Origin: Omphiscola glabra
Lineage: Eukaryota; Mollusca; Gastropoda; Lymnaeidae
Length of the DNA: 64,000 bases
Assembly (NCBI GenBank): GCA_964017045.1
Contig: OZ024801.1
Location: 30,352,049 to 30,416,048 of the forward strand
Direction: 5' to 3'
The notes below the pieces were generated by a model. The model saw only the letters and a list, made by a program, of their open reading frames with translations. It was not told where the DNA came from and made no database searches. Below, piece by piece: positions 23,155 to 34,164 of this stretch (position 1 is the stretch's first letter; every line of letters begins with the position of its first letter). The translations under genes were made by a program, and so were the position numbers.

Positions 23155-23470
23155 AGCCATCACAACAGAATACACCCATCACAACAGAATACATCCATCT
23201 CAACAGAATGCACCCATCAAGGCAGAATACACTCACACAAAATTTTACAGCGACACAACCTATCATCGCCTCTCGCCACAACCTAGCATCGTCTCGCGAC
23301 ACAACCTATCATGCCTCTCGCCACAACCTAGCATCGTCTCACGACACAACCTAGCATCGCCTCTCACCACAACCTAGCATTGCCTCCCATTACAACCTAG
23401 CATCGTCTCGCGACACAACGTAGCATCGTCTCTCGCCACAACCTAGCATCGTCTCGCGACACAACCTAAC
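23155..23470. repeat. Two adjoining minisatellites (19-bp, then 19-21-bp)
   Basis: 23155-23232 holds four units of ACCCATCACAACAGAATAC. 23247-23470 holds about eleven units of CGCCACAACCTAGCATCGTC type, alternating CTCGCGACA and CTCTCGCCA starts. Confidence 0.9.
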
Positions 23471-23479
23471 AATTAAGCA

Positions 23480-24810
23480 ATTTAAAACTCTCACACCGAA
23501 CTCTATCATTTCAAATTGTGTCAATGTGTTTTTCGTATGACTATTTGATCAAACTCGCTCATCGTGCATTTGATCTAGCCGTACTGAAAAACCTATCTAA
23601 GTACAGGCCGGTACGGTCTGTTTGGTTCAGTGAGGGACGGAGCGTGGGAACCTGCGATTGATGGTTGAAACGAGATAGTTCAGATAGTAAGCCGTGTAAC
23701 GAGACACGTTATTTAAACCTATTGCAGTGCGTTTTAATTTAAGGTTAAGGGAGTTTTAGACCGTGACCCGAAGGAGAAACAAGGTCAACTATCCACGAGT
23801 TCGTTACAAATTATTTTAAAAACTTTTAACAAGTGGAAACGGTTCTCAAATTTAAAAGCAATGGCACTCTGGCCAAGCTGTTGATGTCGATGCTTAAATG
23901 TTTTCTTAAGGATACAAAAAACACGAAATCTAGTTTTCTTGAAGGTCATCAGTAGGGAAAGTTGTGATGCCCCCCAACCCCTGTGCAACTTGTGTAAACC
24001 CGTCACAACACATAACCACGTGTATTTTCTTATGATATTTACTCCAATTGACTTCCAACAGGTGACCCATTAACCTAAATCCATCGCTAATCCTCTTTTA
24101 GTTACCGATTTGATTGGACAAAACTCTAAAGTCAACGAACTTTTAAAACCCACAGGTGAACTGCTTGTTTGTGTGTGACATCATCATGGTCTCCACAATC
24201 CGATTCTGTACTTGGCCTGATCCTTTGTAACACCACCTCAAACAAGGGCATGGGAACCAATCCATCAGTTAACAGTACACGGACAATCACAGGCTTGAAA
24301 CTTTCAATGAAAGTAAAACATTTGGGGTAATTGGGGGTGGGGGTGGGTGGAGGGTAAGGATGGTAATCTTTATTTTTATTTAGAAAACGATATGAAGTAA
24401 TGCACGGGTCAAGGCGCTCACCCCGCTCGTATCCGCCTATGATATTCCAGTGTCTAAGCACGATTAAAGTGTGTTGGGGGAGGGGGTTGATCGGGGGTGG
24501 GAGTCGTCCCGGCCCCAGTTTGTGAGGATGACCTGTATCGCTGAGACTAATTCAGCCAGCACGTGCCTCGCCTGGGCCACTAATGATCAACACTAAGCAT
24601 CTTAAGATTCTGAAAAAAGGGTGGTGGGGCGGGGGTCAACACCCGAAGTGCCATTGAGCCGACGTCATTAGCTACATTTTCCCCGCTCCTCGTATGGATT
24701 TGACCTTGTTTTGCTAATAAACAATATCAACACACACCCGGGAGTTTATGTATGTCACCGCTGTCATTAGATTCATGGCTCATTGATTACTTTGTTTTGA
24801 TGTGACACCG
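23480..24810. other. No gene seen; unique sequence upstream of the exon candidate
   Basis: Mostly unique sequence with G-rich patches near 24330-24360, 24478 and 24628. The minus-strand ORF at 24132-24461 has no recognised motif. It could be intron. Confidence 0.45.
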
Positions 24811-24818
24811 CTGCCCAG

Positions 24819-24920
24819 GTCTACTGTGGGTGCGAGCCTGCGGACTGGACCAAAGAGTGTCAAGTTGATGGAAACAAATGTTTCTTAAACGCATTATCAA
24901 AAGATCTTAGACAAATCTAA
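24819..24920 (+). CDS. Candidate terminal exon of a cysteine-rich protein
   Basis: After an acceptor-like CCGCTGCCCAG ending at 24818, a 33-codon frame runs to TAA at 24918-24920. It starts VYCGCEPADWTKECQVDGNK and ends SKDLRQI, with four cysteines in the first 21 residues. The composition is protein-like, but the polypyrimidine tract is only moderate. The stop codon abuts, and partly overlaps, the inverted repeat of a MITE at 24919, so the original 3' end may have been replaced by the insertion. The cysteines recall the exon candidate at 2251, but a phase mismatch means they cannot be directly joined. I do not recognise the family. Confidence 0.33.
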   Translation, partial: VYCGCEPADWTKECQVDGNKCFLNALSKDLRQI

Positions 24921-25174
24921 TTGAAGGGCTGAGTAGAAAAAGCACTTAAGTTACAATTTTTCAAAAATGAGTTAAGAAAGGCATTGTATTTGAGTACTTC
25001 CCCTGAATCATTCCTGTAAATATCATTCATGGAAAAAAATTCAACAAGTGTTTGATTCAGAGTTACCTCGAACAGATTTTAATGTATCTAAATAAGAATT
25101 TAAAAATTTTAAACTCAATTTTCTCAAAATTTCAAAAATACACTTAAGTACTTTTTCTACTCGGCCCTTCAATT
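24919..25174. mobile_element. MITE with 33-bp terminal inverted repeats
   Basis: The left arm (24919-24951) begins AATTGAAGGGCTGAGTAGAA, and the right arm (25142-25174) is its reverse complement with only 2 mismatches in 33. The 190-bp AT-rich middle is non-coding and itself partly self-complementary. No target duplication is clear, so the superfamily is undecided. Confidence 0.85.
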
Positions 25175-25269
25175 GGAATTATCGCTATTCAATGGTAGCT
25201 GCAAAACGTATATAGCTTTTTTTTTTCAAATGGTGAAATTGGGATGCCAAAAAAAAAAAAAAGGTGGTT

Positions 25270-25297
25270 TCAGGCGACCACATGTTGAGAACCGCTG
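25270..25297. mobile_element. Isolated right end of a Charlie-type hAT element
   Basis: CAGGCGACCACATGTTGAGA followed by ACCGCTG matches the 3' terminus of the 8736 family. The left part is missing, replaced by poly(A) and poly(T) rich sequence. Confidence 0.5.
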
Positions 25298-25861
25298 TTT
25301 CAAACGGTCTAGTTAAAATACGTTTACTGGCCTGTGAATAAGCTCTCTCTAGCGCTGAGTGCTTCAACGTGGACTGTCACCAGCCATTGTCAAGTCAACG
25401 TCCATGGAGGCTTAGCACAACCGTGGACGCGTGAAACACTCTCAGGTGCGCCCACGTCCCCCGATTCGATTGATGTCCGTCTCTCTCGGTCGGTCGATGT
25501 CCGGCTCAGGTCGTTCAATGACTCATTGACTGGTCAGCTGCGTTACTTTCCGGTCACTTCTCACCATCTTCAACGCCCAGTGACTAGCCCTTATTCTAAT
25601 CAATGGTTCGACTGAAGAATGAACAACCGCAGTCGAGGAACTGTTTCTTTCAAACAAAGTTATGGACGGTTGACGAGGATTAATGCTTTCGATTCCTGGT
25701 TTGGGGGTGGGTAGTTTTTTTTCAGCATGGCAATGCCACAGAACAAATTTTCTGTAGTCAACAAACTTGTACTATTCCGCTGCTGCCAAAGAACCTCTTC
25801 AGTCGGCGTCTTTCCATGGAAGTTAGTGTCGAAGAAATGCACCATGAGTGAAATTTTTGTC

Positions 25862-26115
25862 GGGCATAACATTAACTGATATAGGACACGATGACCAACC
25901 TGCTTTAGGACATGGTGCCTGTTATAAGACATGATATCCTACCTGCTTGAGGACATTGTGTCTGATGTAGGACATGATACTTGATTTAGGACATAATACT
26001 AGATATAGGACATGATACCTGATTTAGGACATGATAGCCTACCTTCTTTGGGAGATGGTACCTGGTGCAGGACATGATATGTAGAACATGAAACCTCTTG
26101 TAGTACCCCGGTACA
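25862..26115. repeat. Irregular minisatellite of GGACATGATACCTG units
   Basis: About ten loose units of GGACATGATACCTGATTTA with spacing from 20 to 30 bp. Indels are frequent, so this is an old array. Confidence 0.75.
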
Positions 26116-26667
26116 TATTACCTGTCGTAGGACTGACCTTTTAATCTGAACCAAAGCTCATATAACCGACCATTGGGGGGTGGGGTCGGGGGTGTCTATG
26201 AAGAGAATACAACATGATAACCTGAAATTGCACACCCAGGACAATGATGATCCTTTAGCACAGTAAAATAACTTCCGCTGTCTTTTAATAACTCTAGAAC
26301 CGCTTTGTCAGTGATTCGTCACCGGTGAATCTGTCACCTTTGTTTTGCTTTCACGCCCGTGGTCACGTGAGACCAGAAGGTGATTGCCTTCATAATGAGG
26401 CAGTCATCGGAGAAACCGTGCGTCGGTCATTCCGTGACCTTTTGATCATGTGCTTTTTTGTTGACACTCGTGGGTAGGATCGTATGTCGTCATTAGGGAA
26501 TTGCTCGTAAAAAAATAGAGAATTTTTCATGAGTTCCAGACGAGAGGCATGGCGAGGCTAAAACACAAGGACAGCTTTAACTACAACTACAGCGAAAAGG
26601 GGGGGGGGGGGGGGGGCTTGCTTTCTAATTATATGGTCATAACATCCACATGACCTGCATTGTAAAC

Positions 26668-26860
26668 AGTAGGACTGAAATAACAGTGGAATTGCTGCCA
26701 GTGATAGGATTGCCGGTTGTCATGACAGTGGTAGGACTGCCAGTTATACCAGTAATAGGACTGTCAGTTATCATAGCAGTGGTAGTACTGTCAGTTGTCC
26801 TGACAGGTATAGGACAGTCGTGTATCATTACAGTTGTAGGGACTGCATGATATAAGAGCG
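26668..26860. repeat. 27-bp minisatellite, about 7 degenerate copies
   Basis: Units such as ATAGGACTGTCAGTTATCAT plus AGCAGTG. The period is a multiple of three, which keeps frames open on both strands and gives a threonine/proline repeat on the minus strand. Confidence 0.8.
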
Positions 26861-27534
26861 CCAGTAGAAGGATTGCCATTAATGGCATCAGCTTCATCAA
26901 GTCAAGTAAAAAATTTCAACAAGGCTGCGGCTATTCGGACCCGGGTATCAGAAGTGAGAGGTTGGGTTTATTAAAAAATATTATTGTAGGGTTTGTAAGA
27001 CACAATTTTGTATCAAATGAACGATAATTGAATGGACTATATGTTTGTAATCTTACTTCTTCAGTTTAACTAAATTCAGCTACCACAAATGACATCCGAG
27101 AAGCATTTGGTCTAAAGTCTATAGGGACCCGAGTCCGAATAGCCACTTCGTTAAAACAATTGTCTCTTAGTGTGAAATCCCTGTCAATGTTAGCAAGCTG
27201 GTGGGACTGTAAAAGCTTTACGAGAAGCACTGGGACAGCACTTGTGCAGCATCGTCCCTGAAGCTCTCTGTCAAATGGGAAATATATAATACAGATCGCT
27301 TGAATAAAGTGTATTGTTTCATACCTGCTATTCATTCACACTGCGGTAGAGAGTAATAAATGGAGTACATTAAACGGCACATTTGAGAAACTTTTATCAC
27401 GTCATGGCGTGATGATGAAGCAGTCATGCACAAAAATAACGCGTATTTGTAAATGCTTGAGACACAACAAATCTTGTATGTTTGATATGATTCCAGTTTT
27501 ATTATTATAATGGAGGGTGGGGATTAGGGGTCGC

Positions 27535-28928
27535 ATAACCGGTATTTTCGATATTGAAGTTTACAATACCGGAATCCCGGTATTTTCGATATTTAGAGAA
27601 TTTTCAGCTGAGATTCGAGATTAGTGTTGATGATTTATCAATGAAATAAAAACATTCAGAACAAATATCACATTTTGATTTTTAATAAGCTTTTAACAAC
27701 ACAAATGTTTATCTTCAGACTTTAATCAAATGAAAAAAAAACATTCTTAACTTTTTAATTGAAATAGTTTTATTGATCAAATATTCAAATAAATTGTGTT
27801 GTTTGAATCTTTGGTCAAATTTAAATAATGAGATCGTAAAATGACGACGTGTCTAATGTTTGGTCACTTGACTTTGACCGCAAATGGTTACAAAAGTAAC
27901 CTGATGAAGAGAACACCCGCTCAGAATCCACACTGGTCGGAGAAATAGACCTTACTCAATTTCTCGATATTTTTCTCTAGAACCGCCTTTCTCAAATAAA
28001 GCCATTTCTATTTATACAAATGTATCAATGTCTCCATCCGTTGGTCTGGATGTCTTTGTTTCCGATAGTTTCGTTTCATATGCTTTTCAAATTTAGGTTT
28101 ATTTTTTTCAGGGTCCCGCATTTCTTTCTATCAATCTGGGGAAAAAAAACATAATTTTTTTTTATTAATTCAATCGAATTGATTTGACGTGTAAAACTAT
28201 TTTTAATGTTAAAATTGTCATGTAAATGTTTGACTAAGTACGGTACAGACAAACTGGGAAATTCAGCCTGAGACAAAATAGCTCGAAAATCAATTAAGAG
28301 TTAAATGTAAATTATTAATATTGCTATAACAAAATAGAAGTAACATTATTTGTCTGTGTCTTAAACTTAAGGTACTGTATTATCAAAATACGGATTTACT
28401 CATATTTTTAATGTGTAGGTTTTATGGCATAATTAAAAGAAATCAAGCAATCAAAAAATTGTTTAATTAAAAGTTGACCCCGTGATTTGAGTGCAACGTG
28501 CTATTATTTCCATACAAACTCTTAATGGAAGTCAAAATTCGACCTTCGTTCGACTATACAAATTACTTATTTGGTAATAATATCAAGACATTTACCTATC
28601 AATCCTGTACCTTCACGTCGTGACTCGTCTCCACTTACACACTACACACGCACGGTGAAAAAACAAAACTAATCACAACACCATGATTCTTGACAAATAA
28701 GAGTACACAGATCTAGTCCATCGGTCGGCTTTCTTTGAACTTGTGACACGTGGTGTGATGGATTTGCACATCTCATAAATTGTTGCTATACCTTGCTTTA
28801 AATACGACATGGAAACTAAGAAAAACTATATTTTAAAAAATTTGAAAATGAAATCCAATCCCGGTATTTTCGAGCATCAATTATGGTCCGATATTTTCGA
28901 AATTCGAGATCCCGGTTTGCGACCCCTA
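27535..28928 (-). mobile_element. 1.4-kb hAT element with perfect target duplication
   Basis: Left end TAGGGGTCGCATAACCGG, right end CCGGTTTGCGACCCCTA. The perfect 8-bp duplication GTGGGGAT lies at 27527-27534 and 28929-28936. Subterminal copies of CCCGGTATTTTCGA occur at both ends (about 27540, 27583, 28860 and, degenerate, 28892), as expected for transposase binding sites. It retains a piece of transposase on the minus strand (27821-27955). Length is below that of an intact autonomous hAT element, so it is an internally deleted or decayed copy. Confidence 0.95.
27821..27955 (-). pseudogene. hAT transposase C-terminal dimerisation-domain fragment
   Basis: Known: hAT transposases end in a conserved dimerisation domain with an IPATS-x-x-SERVFS-x-x-G signature. 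Seen on the minus strand: SISPTSVDSERVFSSSGYF followed by 23 further residues and a stop (TAA at 27821-27823). An in-frame TGA lies immediately upstream (27956-27958), and no long frame continues through 28000-28800. The catalytic aspartates and BED finger were not found. It sits inside the hAT element 27535-28928 and is probably the remnant of that element's own transposase. Confidence 0.88.
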
Positions 28929-29247
28929 GTGGGGATACATGCATGGAGCGTGTGTGCAGAAGGGGTGGACGCTGGGGGGGGGGGGGACTACCACCAGTTT
29001 TTAAAAATTTCTGCCCAATTTTTGGATTTGTAAAAGAAGTATTTCCTTCATTGGAAGACCACCCGCGATGGCGAGAACATATCTGACGGTTGCGGGTGAT
29101 TGCTTTGACTACCAGCTGCAAGCTGTTTGCCGTCCGTCTGCCCCGCCAGGCAAGTAACATTAAAGTAACCTGATGGATGGTTACCTAACAACCAAAAGAT
29201 CTGTTGAAAGTTTTAAAAAAATATTTTAAAATCCTCCAACCCCAGCC

Positions 29248-29649
29248 CAGCGGTTCTTAAAATGTAGTTTGCTGGCTTCGAGCTGAGGTTTGCGTAAACA
29301 ATATATAGATATATATTTGTTTTAAACTGAAAAGAAGAAACTTTGATTTTAGCAGTGACCAGCAACTATGCGTAAGTACCGGTATTGCATAACCACTGTA
29401 ACGTGTAACAGTAACTGATGAAAAGTAAGCTATAACAGGTTCGAGGTACACAAAAATATTTAACACGAACGAATGCTACTTTTGATAACGTTAACACCAG
29501 CAGATCCATGAAATGATAACACATTCTAGTTACCGTGATTGTGGGAGGGCTTTTGGAAAAAAAAAAGGGGGGGGGGCGGGGTTGCATATGCAAATTCACA
29601 ATTCACAAGCTGCTAGTTTTATTAAAGGATAATAAATTGAGGACCGCTA
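29248..29649. mobile_element. Probable hAT-type element, 402 bp
   Basis: The left end CAGCGGTTCTTAAAATG and right end AAATTGAGGACCGCTA form an imperfect inverted repeat of hAT style. The interior includes an A10-G9 homopurine tract at about 29560. No target duplication was found. Confidence 0.45.
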
Positions 29650-30063
29650 TTACTTGAGGTCTTAACTAGTTTCTATTTCTTGTCATATTTTCATTTGTCC
29701 CGTCTGCTGAGGAACGCTCTTAGCGGAAACGTTAGTATCGTATAGTCCTGTCTTTCCATTCAAGCTTCCACATACCTTGTTGAACTATTCAGTTTCATTA
29801 ATCTCTTCCGTGTCTCAACAAATAACAAAATATATTTTCGGACACATGCGGGCATTTCGGTGAAATTCAAAAGACGTTTTGCGTCTGGTCGGTGACCCTG
29901 TACTGAGCGGGCACAACAAAGGGAGCGCAGCCGGCTTGCGATGAGCCGCCTATTGTCTCTTAGACCTATCTCGGCCAATTGATCTTTGGGCGGCACACTA
30001 AATAGCAACCGGCAAGGATGGTGGCTTTTTGAACCCCACTCTCGGATGAAGCCGGGGATTGTC

Positions 30064-30126
30064 CTAGCTACAAGGAGGTCGTGGGGTTGTGCTAGCTATG
30101 AGGAGGTCGTGGCTGGTCTAGTTATG
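30064..30126. repeat. About 34-bp tandem repeat, two copies
   Basis: CTAGCTACAAGGAGGTCGTGG is followed by CTAGCTATGAGGAGGTCGTGG and a third partial CTAGTTATGG. Confidence 0.7.
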
Positions 30127-30189
30127 GTTGACCCGCGAATTTCTGTTTAATTAACGAATAGGTGAATCCGTGGACAATAAGTTGATTTT

Positions 30190-30640
30190 GGTGTGCGGGA
30201 AGGATTGTTCATCCCTCCATCCCCGTGGCGCTACATCCCATGTCACACATTGATTCCCAGCTGCTGTAGATCTTTTTCCACAAAAATGTCCACATCTCCA
30301 TCCATCGGACAGCACTTGGCGGCCCGCGAAGTAACGAAATATTCTTTATTATTATTATTTTCGCCCCTGTCCTATTATTTTCGGCCCGCATTAGTTTTTC
30401 ATAAAGTATTACGGCCCGCCTTACATTCTGAGTTGTGCAGGCCTGGTTTAGGTGATGCACCCTCTTCACTCCTCTATCATTTGGCAATCGCTGTATGTGT
30501 CCTGCCCAGCGTAACATACCCCTTTTTTTAATTTCTTCTACTATCGTTGATCCTCATATATATAATTTACAATTCATGGTTGGTTCGTATTCTCCATCCA
30601 TATTCATCCTTTTTTGATCCATATATATGGAATGGAGAAG
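30190..30640 (-). pseudogene. LINE (non-LTR retrotransposon) ORF2 C-terminal end, broken
   Basis: Known: many invertebrate LINE reverse-transcriptase ORFs end with a tail of the form WRIRTN-EL, LRW-GH-RM--DR, then DV--DL--LG and A-DR--WR. Seen on the minus strand: DEYGWRIRTNHEL (about 30575-30615), EIKKRGMLRWAGHIQRLPND (about 30465-30535), then, beyond an inserted hAT MITE, DGDVDIFVEKDLQQLGINV (about 30247-30305) and finally a WDVAP-GWRD stretch (about 30205-30240). A stop and at least two frame changes separate these blocks. No upstream reverse-transcriptase core was found in higher coordinates, so the copy is 5' truncated as LINEs usually are. I do not assign a clade. Confidence 0.82.
30307..30445. 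mobile_element. hAT-type MITE inserted in the LINE relic (same family as 61207)
   Basis: The right end TTGTGCAGGCCTG and the internal CAGCACTTGGCGGCCCGCGA, GTAACGAA and GGCCCGCCTTACATTCTGAG blocks match the reverse complement of 61207-61388. The left end lacks the outer ~25 bp. It separates the two halves of the LINE tail. Confidence 0.8.
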
Positions 30641-30755
30641 GATAGTTTTCATGTCAGCTGTGGCACCCCAGCGGTCCAATGACTAATGGACAGGATGATG
30701 ATATATATACCAGGTTGGTAAATATAATGATTGCATTAGATGTGCGTGATTCGTA

Positions 30756-30914
30756 GAGTGAAACCTTGCTATAAAATTAACCTTGCTATGGTGCTGTACC
30801 TGGCACATGCGCTAACATACGCTTGCACGGAACGATTTCTTAAAATTCGCCCAACCTGTAAATGGCACTTTTGCGTCGGTCCCATGTGGTTTGCGTTACA
30901 TCCAGGTTTCACTG
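30756..30914. mobile_element. Degenerate mariner/pogo-type MITE
   Basis: AGTGAAACCTTGCTATAAA on the left and CATCCAGGTTTCACTG on the right form an inverted repeat of the CAGTGAAACC type, related in style to the element at 35460. TA dinucleotides lie at or near both ends. The body is non-coding. Confidence 0.55.
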
Positions 30915-31379
30915 CAGTATGATCATACTCTTTCTTGTACTACCTTTCTGTAATTCATGGACCGAATTAAAACTAAGGAGCACTGTCCTTAACTGTTACG
31001 AACGATGTGCCGGAGAAACGGGGAGTACTAAACAGTTAATATTATTATTAATTGCAATGGTTGGACCTAAATCAAGAATTTAATAAATACGCGCATTTCT
31101 GTTTTTTCTCTGCGCTCTTTATGGACTGTCTCTGTGGAAGAGGGTACCGTCTTTCTTCCTTTTTGTGTGTATGTCCCAAATAGAGACAGATCATTGACTG
31201 TAAAATGTAGATGGATGGACTGTCGGTGACCCGTGCAGCCCAGACGCTGACGCTTCATTGGAACCATGATGGACGACACCGGTATTGGTGTTGAAATTGG
31301 CGGGTGGGGAAAAAAAAGGAGGGGGCGGCAGTAGGGTGGTAGATTTGTCGGGAGTTTTTTTTTAAGTGGGTTGGAAGGT

Positions 31380-31991
31380 AGTGGTTCTCAAATGGTAATT
31401 CTCACCGAAGTAAGCAACACATTAAAAAAAAAATTAATCAATACGGACGTTTTTGAACTTTCCTGCCCTGATATTTGAGTCGTACTGCAAACGTTTCTCT
31501 TTCCTAAAGAAATAATTTACATGATCAAATCCTAAAGTAATTTTGGCGTATGGCAAAGCTCTGTGTTTTGTTATATTAAATTAAATGAAGATATAAAAGT
31601 GCCTTTGTTTGCAATACCGGGCTGTATTGTTTCTCACCCTGTGTGATGGCGGAATTATTTGAAATTGTACATTTATTAAAAAGCTTTTTTTTTTTTTTTT
31701 GGGGGGGGGGGGGTATTTTGGTCAAGTTATATTTAATATAAAATCATTTGAAAAAAAAAAGGGGGGGGGGATACCAAATAAATTTGTTAAACATTCGTGA
31801 ATATTAACGTGCATTACTAAGGCATTATGTTAGAATTCCAAATTTAATACTGGCATTCTTGTGTGAGTTGCGCTGTACGGCCCTTTATTCATTTTCTTCT
31901 ATTCACCTACCCAACACTTCCCAGTTAAACATCACTTCCCAGTTTCATATCAGACCAGACGCAGCTTCCATCTCTCCCTGTAATTTTATTT

Positions 31992-32043
<52 letters not shown>

Positions 32044-33220
32044 TGTTCTCTTGCGTTTTTTAATTGTTCACCGAAGAAGGCGTTTTGTCGATACGTTCTT
32101 TGTTTTAATGTTGTCTTTTTTCCCCCACCCCGTTCTTCTATGTTTTACTTTAATCTAGTGCTCTTTACTTTTCTTTCTTAGCATTAATGTCTCCAAGTGT
32201 ATGGGGGTTTGGACTAAAATAGATTTGTAACGTTTTCCACATCTCATACAGTACAGCGTCGTAAAGAAAAGGGAGGGGGGGGTGGATCCCTGGATGACAA
32301 ATCACGCACGGTGCTTTATTTGTGTGTGGGCTGTCACCATGGGGCATTGTACTTCAAGCCGGACGAACGGAAGGGGGCAGTGGTAGAGGTGAAAGGACTT
32401 GGCAGCCCGAGACAGACCAACACATCGCCGGACGGCGGAAGGTTCAACCAGAAAGATGGATTATGCCCCCCCCCCCCCCCAACCTCCTCCTTTTTCTCTT
32501 GTTATTTCCCTTGTCTTTCCGGATTCTGTTTCACTCTGGTTTTCTTTTCTTCCACTTCTTCTTATTGTGCCCAGTGTTCAATATTTCCTTCTGGAATTTG
32601 TTCCTGACAGTCTTTTTTTACAAACAACACGACAATGGCTGCCCTTGCTTAATGTCCTGCACATGGCGACCTGACGGAAACATACGATGATTGACGGAGT
32701 TTTGTGCACGTGCGCCCCCCCCCCCCCCCCACACACACACACTCTTTCTTCTGTCTCACTGATGGGGATGCACGGAGTTATTATGACAATACTGAGAATA
32801 AACTGAATTTAACAAAACGTTAAGCAGAAACGCAACTGTTGTTGTTTTTTTTTTTAAACATTCCGTTTGGCCAATCTCTCAACAGCTATTTGGTACTTTT
32901 ACTTTTACATTAAAGTGAGCCTTAACCTAAACGAAAACGTGTTTACAATTTCATTTTACGAAATATTCCACTAACAAATTGTTACTGCTGCTATATATAT
33001 CCGGCCATACATTGTTAAAAGCTATGTTTTACGAAAACCTTGTCTCAAAATTGAAACATGACGTAATGCGATTTGGCGTCTTCCGGTCTTAGAAATGACA
33101 AACCAAATTCTAGCAACATATTATTCCAAGTGATAGGACCATTTTATGCTGGAAAGGTTTTGCGTCATATCGTGAGCTCTTTCTCTTGGCAGTAATTCCG
33201 GGGAAAGAGGACCTTGCCGT
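31380..33220. other. No gene seen; homopolymer-rich stretch
   Basis: Holds a hAT-like terminus GTAGTGGTTCTCAAATGG at about 31379, T16-G13 at 31685-31713, A10-G10 at about 31751, a 49-base poly(T) at 31994-32042, and poly(C) tracts at about 32465 and 32715. Overlapping ORFs at 32311-32690 have no recognised motif. Confidence 0.55.
31994..32042. repeat. Poly(T) tract of about 49 bases
   Basis: An uninterrupted T run preceded by TTTTATTTTA. It could be the tail of a minus-strand retro-insertion, but no target duplication or coding relic was found beside it, so a simple homopolymer expansion is equally likely. Confidence 0.85.
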
Positions 33221-33244
33221 GGCAAGAGTTCTTCCGCGCGACAA

Positions 33245-34137
33245 GAGATCCTCCACGAGACAAGAGATCCTCCACGAGACAAGAGATCCTCCACGAGACA
33301 AGAGATCCTCCACGAGACAAGAGATCCTCCACGAGACAAGAGATCCTCCACGGGACAAGAGATCCTCCACGAGACAAGAGATCCTCCACGAGACAAGAGA
33401 TCCTCCACGAGACAAGAGATCCTCCACGAGACAAGAGATCCTCCACGAGACAAGAGATCCTCCACGAGACAAGAGATCCTCCACGAGACAAGAGATCCTC
33501 CACGAGACAAGAGATCCTCCACGAGACAAGAGATCCTCCACGAGACAAGAGATCCTCCACGAGGCAAGAGATCCTCCACGAGACAAGAGATCCTCCACGA
33601 GACAAGAGATCCTCCACGAGACAAGAGATCCTCCACGGGACAAGAGATCCTCCACGAGACAAGAGATCCTCCACGAGACAAGAGATCCTCCACGAGACAA
33701 GAGATCCTCCACGGGACAAGAGATCCTCCACGAGACAAGAGATCCTCCACGAGACAAGAGATCCTCCACGAGACAAGAGATCCTCCACGAGACAAGAGAT
33801 CCTCCACGAGACAAGAGATCCTCCACGAGACAAGAGATCCTCCACGGGACAAGAGATCCTCCACGGGGCAAGAGATCCTCCACGAGACAAGAGATCCTCC
33901 ACGAGAAAAGAGATCCTCCACGAGACAAGAGATCCTCCACGAGACAAGAGATCCTCCACGGGACAAGAGATCCTCCACGAGACAAGAGATCCTCCACGGG
34001 ACAAGAGATCCTCCACGAGACAAGAGATCCTCCTCGGGACAAGAGATCCTCCACGAGACAAGAGATCCTCCACGAGACAAGAGATCCTCCACGAGACAAG
34101 AGATCCTCCACGAGACAAGAGATCCTCCACGAGACAA
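33245..34137. repeat. 19-bp minisatellite, 47 copies in exact phase
   Basis: The unit is GAGATCCTCCACGAGACAA. Starts at 33245 and 34119 differ by exactly 46 units, so no net indel occurs across 893 bp; variation is by substitution (for example CGGGAC for CGAGAC). The unit has no stop in any frame on either strand and 19 is not a multiple of three, so every frame reads through a 57-bp super-period: RDPPRDKRSSTRQEILHET on plus, SRGGSLVSWRISCLVEDLL on minus. Flanking sequence on both sides (33222-33244, 34138-34162) contains decayed units (GCAAGAGTTCTTCCGCGCGA). The 437-codon plus and 378-codon minus ORFs are products of this structure. Confidence 0.97.
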
Positions 34138-34164
34138 GCGTTTCTTCCAACAAGAGTTCCTCGA

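Noticed and set aside
31685..32042. Poly(T) tracts as tails of minus-strand retrogenes
   Set aside because: No coding relic, polyadenylation signal or flanking duplication accompanies them, and homopolymers are common throughout the window.
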